Of a stretch of 64,000 nucleotides of DNA, positions 57,078-64,000 are shown piece by piece. A program made the translations under genes and the position numbers. Each line of letters starts with the position of its first letter. Within the stretch, counting starts at the first letter, position 1. This stretch comes from Paramacrobiotus metropolitanus (lineage: Eukaryota > Tardigrada > Eutardigrada > Parachela > Macrobiotidae), in the NCBI RefSeq assembly GCF_019649055.1, contig NW_026570348.1:62001-126000 (forward strand), read 5' to 3'. The notes below the pieces were generated by a model, which searched no databases, had not been told where the DNA came from, and saw only the letters and a program-made list of their open reading frames with translations.

Positions 57078-57758
57078 CACAATATGCAGACGATTTCAAG
57101 TTTAAACAGCAACGCATGAGTTGAACTTTCACCCAAGCTCAGAAAATCTCGGAAAAGGGAAGAGTGCATTAGAGAAGACCCAGTAAGGCTGAGTAAGCTG
57201 AAAACTGGCACTGAAAAAAGAAAAATTTAAAAAAGAATTGATTTCGTAATTTCGTGAGCAAAATTGTCAGTGCAGGCTTTGCATCAAATCAAATACCCGG
57301 AAATAGGCGACCGCCCACGAAAGCGCTGATAACGGGAGGTTACTTGAAAAAAAATCGGAAAACCAGCTGATTCATGGGTTATGAACTCTAGTGTACTTAT
57401 AGCACAGAAAGTACTTAGAGGGACCGTGCTTATAGTTTATACAAAGCAATGCAGTGCAGAGATTTATCACATATTTTGATATTTACGTACTTTTAATTCG
57501 TATTTACTTTATATCAATAAATTTGTATCTGATTATCTTTTCGAATTCTACAATCTACCGCGCATTTTTGCGGCTATATCTCGGATGTTGCCTGATGAAT
57601 TTGGATTGTTATTTTAGCGGATAGTCAGGCTGACTCAGGCAGTACTGTTGATGCCAATGCGCGATATTGGACACCATAAGTGATAAGGAGCCACTGCACC
57701 AGTGTTGTGGAATCACGGTTTACTGATAAAACATCTGGAAGCAGACGATCCTTGCAGA
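57078..57758. promoter_or_regulatory. Bidirectional promoter region, copy 2
   Basis: It separates the divergent starts of the truncated helical-repeat copy and VPS39 copy 2. It keeps the conserved block at 57294-57370. It is about 115 bp longer than copy 1, with extra AT-rich sequence near 57365-57480. Confidence 0.6.
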
Positions 57759-60700
57759 ATGTTGGACATTTACGGGCTCGTCAGCGTTCTGCCTCGTCTT
57801 CCGCTGACGATTGAGTCGTTAGCTACCTACGGTATGGCCACGGGGATTCCTTTTTGTGCTTAAACTGATGTCGGGTGTGCAGTTCTGAATGACGCTTGTT
57901 TCACTGTTTCGCAGAGGACAACATCTTCGTGGGCACCCGCGAGGGCCATCTGATCATGTACAAAACGGAGTTCCGTGGCACATTCAATAAAGGTTAGTGC
58001 GATTCATCGCGCCAGTCTTTTTGACTTGCACTTGCAAGTTGCAATATTTTTCGCTACCTTGGCCACGATTTGAATAGTTTCTCGTGATAGATGGCATCGA
58101 AGAGGCAGAGATATCTTTGGTGAAATCAAGCAAGAATTTCTCCAAGAAGCCCATTTCCCAGGTAATTTGTGAATATTTTTCTTTAGTTTCCTCGCCCAAA
58201 AGAGCGTATTGTCCAATTTACGCCATTTAAATCTGCGATAATTAAACGTTGACATTTGTTTGGTGATTTGTTAACTTTGAGATATTTATGGTACTTTATT
58301 TTATGGTACTTTATTTTTTTAAAAATTTCTTTATTAAATTTCTTTATTTTTTTATTTAAATTTCTTTATTGGTGGGTGATTTATTAACTTTGACATATTT
58401 TTTATGGTGCTTGATTTTTTGGGAGTTTATCTTTTTATTTCGGCTATTCGTTTTTCTTTGATTTATCTGTTTTGGTTAAGTACTTACTTTTTTAGTTTTG
58501 GTTAATTTTTTTTAGTTTTTAATTAATTATATTTTCAAATTATTTTGCGCATTTTGCCAGTTTCTTGGTTGCAGTTGGCAGTGATTCCGGAGTTTCACAT
58601 GCTGGTGTGTTTATCCGACAACATTGTGAGCATTCACGATCTGGGCTCGACCGAATCGGGCAGTTTCCCGGTGCTGGACACGTTGAGCAAGACAAAAGGC
58701 GCCACTCTCTTCACGTTGTGCACCGTACGGGATCCCGAGTCCAAATTCAACACCAAAGTGACCATGTGTGTGGTTGTTCGCCAACGATTGCTGGTACGCT
58801 ACTTGTTTAAAATAAATCGTAAATTTTCTGGGGAAAAATAATTTTTCTTGATGTAAAACTACCCGGTTGCTCTGCCAGCCAACTTTGTTCAAAGCCATAT
58901 CTATATGATAATGATTTTCGTTATTTTATTTTTCGTTGTGGAAAAAATAGCTGTTGTATGTTTTACTTTGTCGGTTTTGCGTCTTTAGCGTTTTTCCGTT
59001 TCTTGCTTAGATTGATGTGTTTAGTACAGTGATTTTTTTGTCTGATATACATTTATGTTTCAGGTGTATCACTTGAAGTCTTCATACGAGAAAAAATTCG
59101 AGGAAGTGCAGGTTGGTTATCCTGCGCTTTTCATTTGCCGAAATTCCGCTAATATGTTGCATTTTGCAGACCGGTGCTAAATTAATGGTGCCCGATACAC
59201 CGAAATGTGTGGTGTGGGTCAACGATGTGTTGTACGTGAATGTTGCCGGAGAATATCAACGAATGAGGGTACGTTTTATTTGTACCTTTCTGCTTCTGTG
59301 GATGATAAAGTCTGTGTGAATTTTCGCATGCTTATCGTACAGTATTCCACCAGATTCGCAAACTGTCTTTCTAGTTGAACGGCGATTACGACAAACTCTT
59401 CCCCATCGATAAGAACCAGGAGCCCAAGATCTTGCCGCTGCCGGACGGGCGTATCGCTTTCGGTTACGATAACCGCTGCGTGTTTGCCACGCCCGACGGG
59501 AACATTAGCCGCGAGACGCTGACGTGGTCCGGTGTGCCCAACCAGATCGCGCAGGATGCCCCGTTCCTCTTGCCCTCTTCCCCAATTATGTGGAGATCCG
59601 TCCGTACGAACCAGCCGGCAAGGGCGACGAGGCCATGCAGCGGATCGAGATTGCCAAGGCCAAATGGGCCTGTGAATCGCACACCAAGGGAATCACGTAT
59701 ATTGCGTCGCCCACGGCGATCTGGGCGCTGAAGAGCGCCACGTCGGTGCAGCTGATTGATCGGCTGCTGAATGCCAAACAGTTTGAATTAGCGGAAAATA
59801 TTGCGGTAAACAATTAGAAAAAATTAGAAAATTCTAGTTCTGCTTTTTTGTTGCTTACCTTACAGTAACTGGATTTATCAGTTTACTTTGGATTTTCGTA
59901 CGTACAGTTGTATATACACTTTTTTCGGCATGTTATTGTGCTGTTATTTTTTGGTTTGCAGAAATACTCGACAGTGGGCGAATCCATCAAGACGGAATGG
60001 TTTCAGCGGATTCGAAATATTTATGCGTTCCAGCTGTTTTGTGATCATGAATTTCGCAGATCGTTCGGTCTGTACTCTGAACTGGGCACGGAGCCACCGT
60101 TTGTAATCGGTTTACTGCCGGACTTCCTTCCCACGGTCAGAGAAACCATGGTGTATCCCAGTAAATTGCCCGAACTAACCGGCTCGTCGCTGGAGAAAGC
60201 CACATTTGCGCTCATCGAATATCTAACCGAGGTAATTTTATTAGACAGGAATGTGACGAAAACAGGACTGGGAAAGGGAATCGATCACAGATTTTCCGAT
60301 TTACAGTAGATACTGCATATTGTTTGTTTTACCGTTTAAGTACAAGTATACTATAATCACTTGAAAGTGTGTAATGTTAATAATTTGAACAAATTACACT
60401 TTGTTTAACGAAATTCTGTAATAATCTGATTTTTGTTGAACCTCTTAATTTTCTGCAGTTTAATCAACTTGAGTTTTGCCCTGTTGCACTGTAATACCGT
60501 TTGATTTTCTGTGTAACTTTTGTGTTTGGGTGTACAGTGGCGACAGAAATTGAGTCTGGAAAGCAGCCGTCGCAATGGTGAACGCACTGAAGAAGAAATC
60601 GCCAAATCGGACGCATTAATGCAGATTGTAGATACATCGCTACTCAAGTGCTACTTGGTAACGAACCGCTTCCTGGTCAGCACGCTGCTGCGCCTGCCCG

Positions 60701-62835
60701 ATAACCACTGCAACTTTGAGGAAAGCGAGCGTTGCTTGAAGAAAGCCGACCGTCTGGATGAGCTGATCATTTTGTACAAAAGCAAAAAGTGCCATAAGAA
60801 AGGTCAGTTGTCAGTCTTGTATGGATAACTGCTTCCGGATTTTTACGTACTTAACGGACTGTTTTTTTTAACAGCGTTGGAGTTTTTAAAAGGCCAGATG
60901 GATCTGCCGAAATCGACCTTAGCTGGCCATTTGAAAATGGCGCAGTATCTGGGAGAAATCGCCAAAGATGAACTGGATTTGGTGTTTCAGTATGCGCGCT
61001 ACGTTATCCGAGCGAAACCCATTGATGGTCTAAAGGTGCGTTCCGTGTTCCTTGTACATTACCGCAAAGCAGTACTAGAATTGTTTGAATATGTGTGTGT
61101 TGTTACTTGTTTGTGTTGATTCTCGTGCATTATTAATTTTTGATTAAATTTTTTGTTCCTCAAAACACAATGACTATTTCTTGTAAATCGCTGCAGTTTT
61201 GCATAATTTTTGTTGTTGTAATACAGTACTCGTACGCATTCTGTACGTGGAACGAACTGGATGTTTGATAGCAACTTGTAAGCTGATTCATTTCTCGTAA
61301 CTGCGACCATGAAAGTTATTGCTGTTAATTTATTAAACAATGACGGTTATAGGCATTTAACGTCGTGTTTTTTTGACAGATTTTCACGGATGAGAATTTT
61401 GACTGCATCGACATTCCGCGCGATCGGGTGTTTGAATTTTTGAATCGGAATGCGCCGGACCTCGTGGTGCCCTATTTGGAGCACATTATCAATGTGTGGA
61501 ACGATGAGACGGATGCGTTCCATACTGCACTGGCGGAAGCCTACATCAAGCGCGTGGCGGCATTGATTAAAGATAACGGTGACGCGGTGGCCATCTCGGA
61601 GTTGCGGAAGACGTTGCAGGGTTTCTTGGCTGCTTCCGAGCACTATACACCGGCGGTCCTGCTAGCACATGTTCCGCTTAATTGTAAGGCTCGTGCAGTG
61701 CTATTATAAAACAAACGACACGGCTTTCTTAAGAACCTGTAGTGTACAAATACTGTAGAAGTATGTGTAAAGCTTCAGCATATTTATTAGTGGTAAATTT
61801 TGCCAATGAATGTTCATTGTGTATTGAAAGAGTTTATGTGGGTGTTTTACGTGATACCTTTTTCTTATTTTGACCCTTGTTTATATTTGTTTTGTATAAT
61901 GTTTCGAAAATTTGTTTTAAAGACAGTTCACGCAAAAATGTGTGCAGTGCATACGTTAGCATCCTAGTAGCGATTCACGTTTTGGTTTATGCCGGTGACG
62001 ATCAGCGTTGGATAAATCGGAGTTTTTCTTCTTCCAGGCATGTTCGAAGAACGCGCGCTGATTTTGGGGCGCATGGGTCGGTTTGAGCAGGCTCTCGGAC
62101 TGTATGTTCATGTGCTGAAGGATGACGACAAAGCCGAAAAGTGAGTATTCCTTTTACAGCGTTGGCGTCGTTACGCTGTGGAGCAACCTTTAGGTTGTTC
62201 GTAGATTTTATTGACGTTTCCATTCGGCTGTGCATTTTGTGTTAACGACTTGCATCATTGTAGGTTCTGTGAGCAGTTTTACGATCCAAAGAACATCGAC
62301 GCCTCCCAAGTATATTATCTTCTATTTAAAACCTACGTCAAACCACCGGAACCCAGTACACTGGGCGTTTTGCTGAATGATCCGCCCTCCACAGAACGGA
62401 AGCTGGACGAAGCCTTCCGCATCCTCCGCCGACACAGCAGCCGTATCGACTACGCCAAGGGCATGGAGCTGGTGCCGAAGACGGTGTCCGTGGCGGAACT
62501 GTCGGATTTTCTCATCACGGCGCTGCAGGTGCTGACAGCCCGTCGCCGCCAGGTGGAACTGATGAAGAGTCTGCATTACGCGGAGTATCTACAGATGCAG
62601 TACCGGCGTATTGTCTGGGAGGGTGAGATGTTCACGCTGAGTGAGGATGATACGTGTGAGATCTGCCGGAAGCGAATCGGCAGAAACACGTAAGACAATT
62701 CGTCAATATCGCTGCCCGTAACCGAGAACAGGTATTGATAATTATTTAACTAATTCCTTTTTTTGCAGAGCTTTTATCCGAACTCCTAATAAAAAGCTTC
62801 GTCATTACGCTTGTGGAAACATTCCCAGACGCTAA
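57759..62835 (+). CDS. VPS39: VPS39 (Vam6), copy 2, complete except one missing base
   Basis: Exons: 57759-57831, 57915-57992, 58091-58161, 58575-58793, 59064-59111, 59170-59268, 59375-59805, 59962-60231, 60538-60802, 60875-61035, 61380-61683, 62038-62140, 62264-62689 and 62769-62835. The expected protein is about 871 residues (human about 875). CNH domain in exons 1-7, clathrin-like helical repeats in 8-12, and a C-terminal zinc finger split between CEIC (exon 13) and HYAC (exon 14). Exon 7 is 431 nt instead of 432: CCTCTTTGCC in copy 1 is CCTCTTGCC here (about 59569), shifting the frame inside the CNH domain. Everything else reads through. It is the likelier functional copy, if that base is a sequence error. 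Confidence 0.88.
58285..58420. repeat. Low-complexity repeats in VPS39 copy 2 intron 3
   Basis: Repeated TATGGTACTTTATTTT and AAATTTCTTTATT words, then a second copy of GGTGATTT(G/A)TTAACTTTGA. T-rich and fast-evolving relative to copy 1. Confidence 0.6.
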
Positions 62836-64000
62836 ATGGACCAAGTCACTGATTTCCGTTCGATATTTTTTGGATTTGTCTTGTCTGTGATTTTGTTCTT
62901 TCCGTACCATTTTACAAGTTTTGCATGCTGCGTTCAGTACGCTGCATGAGAGTTGATGCTTTTTTTATTATGTACTGTTCTGGAAATGTTTTGGGTTTTG
63001 CGCAGCTAAAGTACTGTACTTACCGGTTCACCAGACGTATTATAAACAGTTATAAAACATTTACGAAAGTATGCTTTGTGGTAAAAAATAACAATCTGAA
63101 TTTTTGCAACCGGATCTCCGCAGCGGTTTCCATACGTGCAGTTGACCAATTGTATACACGTACATTTTTTATACATTTTGCGTACTAGCTTGGTAAAAAT
63201 TAATGATATTTGTAGCAGTGAATATGAATACTTCTATCTATATTTCCATGTACTGTGCGCAGTCACTGCGTTAAGTAAAAAAAAGTATAAGTTAAAAAGC
63301 AATCGTGCATTCTATTTCAGTTAGTATGTACTGTAATCAATCGCACAGACCGTACAAGCGAGTAGATGCCGTTTTTATTCGTTCCCGATCGCAACTTGAC
63401 TTTCTAACAGAACAACTTGAGATGTTCACGCTGAGTGAGGATGATACGTGTGAGATCTGCCGGAAGCGAATCGGCAGAAACACGTAAGACAATTCGTCAA
63501 TATCGCTGCCCGTAACCGAGAACAGGTATTGATAATTATTTAACTAATTCCTTTTTTTGCAGAGCTTTTATCCGAACTCCTAATAAAAAGCTTCGTCATT
63601 ACGCTTGTGGAAACATTCCCAGACGCTAAATGGACCAAGTCACTGATTTCCGTTCGATATTTTTTGGATTTGTCTTGTCTGTGATTTTGTTCTTTCCGTA
63701 CCATTTTACAAGTTTTGCATGCTGCGTTCAGTACGCTGCATGAGAGTTGATGCTTTTTTTATTATACACTGTTCTGGAAATGTTTTGGGTTTTGCGCAGC
63801 TAAAGTAATTGTACTTACCGGTTCACCAGACGTATTATAAACAGTTATAAAACATTTACGAAAGTATGCTTTGTGGTAAAAAATAACAATCTGAATTTTG
63901 CAACCGATTCCGCAGCGGTTTCCATACGTGCAGTTGACCAATTGTATACACGTACATTTTTTATACATTTTGCGTACTAGCTTGGTAAAATTAATGATAT
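62625..64000 (+). repeat. 794-bp tandem duplication at the right edge
   Basis: Sequence from 62625 recurs from 63419 at a constant offset of 794. The repeated unit holds the last 65 bp of VPS39 exon 13, the intron, exon 14 (second copy 63563-63629) and downstream sequence. The second unit is cut by the window end. Only small indels and a few substitutions separate the two. Confidence 0.93.

Larger units (their letters stand above)
56278..63060 (+). repeat. Segmental duplication, copy 2
   Basis: The partner of 46760-53330, in the same orientation, about 9.5 kb away. It includes exon 1 of the helical-repeat gene, the divergent promoter and all VPS39 exons. Confidence 0.9.

Noticed and set aside
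1-64000. Prokaryotic features: operons, CRISPR arrays, riboswitches, replication origins
   Set aside because: The window is intron-rich animal DNA. No regularly spaced repeats or other bacterial structures were seen.

Overview
This is eukaryotic, metazoan DNA. Nearly every recognisable gene is split by short introns with GT-AG borders. The gene content is animal: a cadherin, seven-transmembrane receptors, Cys-loop receptor subunits, cytosolic alpha-mannosidase MAN2C1 and VPS39. Intergenic DNA is AT-rich and introns are mostly 60-750 bp. A large lineage-specific receptor array and the general gene style suggest a small invertebrate. A tardigrade is my best guess, but nothing in the window proves it.

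Layout. 1-3.5 kb: the 3' half of a large cadherin (+). 4-23.5 kb: a tandem array of one orphan 7TM receptor family (+), with four intact two-exon genes, one frame-broken copy, one heavily decayed copy and at least three short relics. Flanking blocks are duplicated along with the genes. The array is interrupted by a Gag-like ORF with SAP, CCCH and CCHC motifs and by a 635-bp hAT-type MITE. 24.4-28.6 kb: a secreted proline-rich protein and an unrecognised four-exon gene, both on minus. 28.5-31.8 kb: a truncated LINE and a 1,987-bp MULE-type DNA transposon carrying a broken transposase and an Ulp1-like protease. 31.9-37.7 kb: two tandem divergent Cys-loop receptor subunit genes (minus) with identical internal exon lengths. 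39.3-45.1 kb: complete MAN2C1 in eight exons (+).

45.9-64 kb: a segmental duplication. Each copy holds a head-to-head pair: a mitochondrial helical-repeat-like gene (minus) and VPS39 (+), sharing a short divergent promoter. The copies flank two single-copy, unrecognised minus-strand genes. The second helical-repeat gene lacks its last exon. Each VPS39 copy carries a different one-base deletion, so neither reads through as given. Either both copies are decaying or the assembly contains errors or split haplotypes. At the right edge the VPS39 3' end is duplicated again in a 794-bp tandem repeat that runs out of the window.

Exon borders were read by eye from splice consensus and reading-frame continuity. 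For most multi-exon genes the phases add up exactly, which is strong internal support. Functional names for the orphan families are inference.
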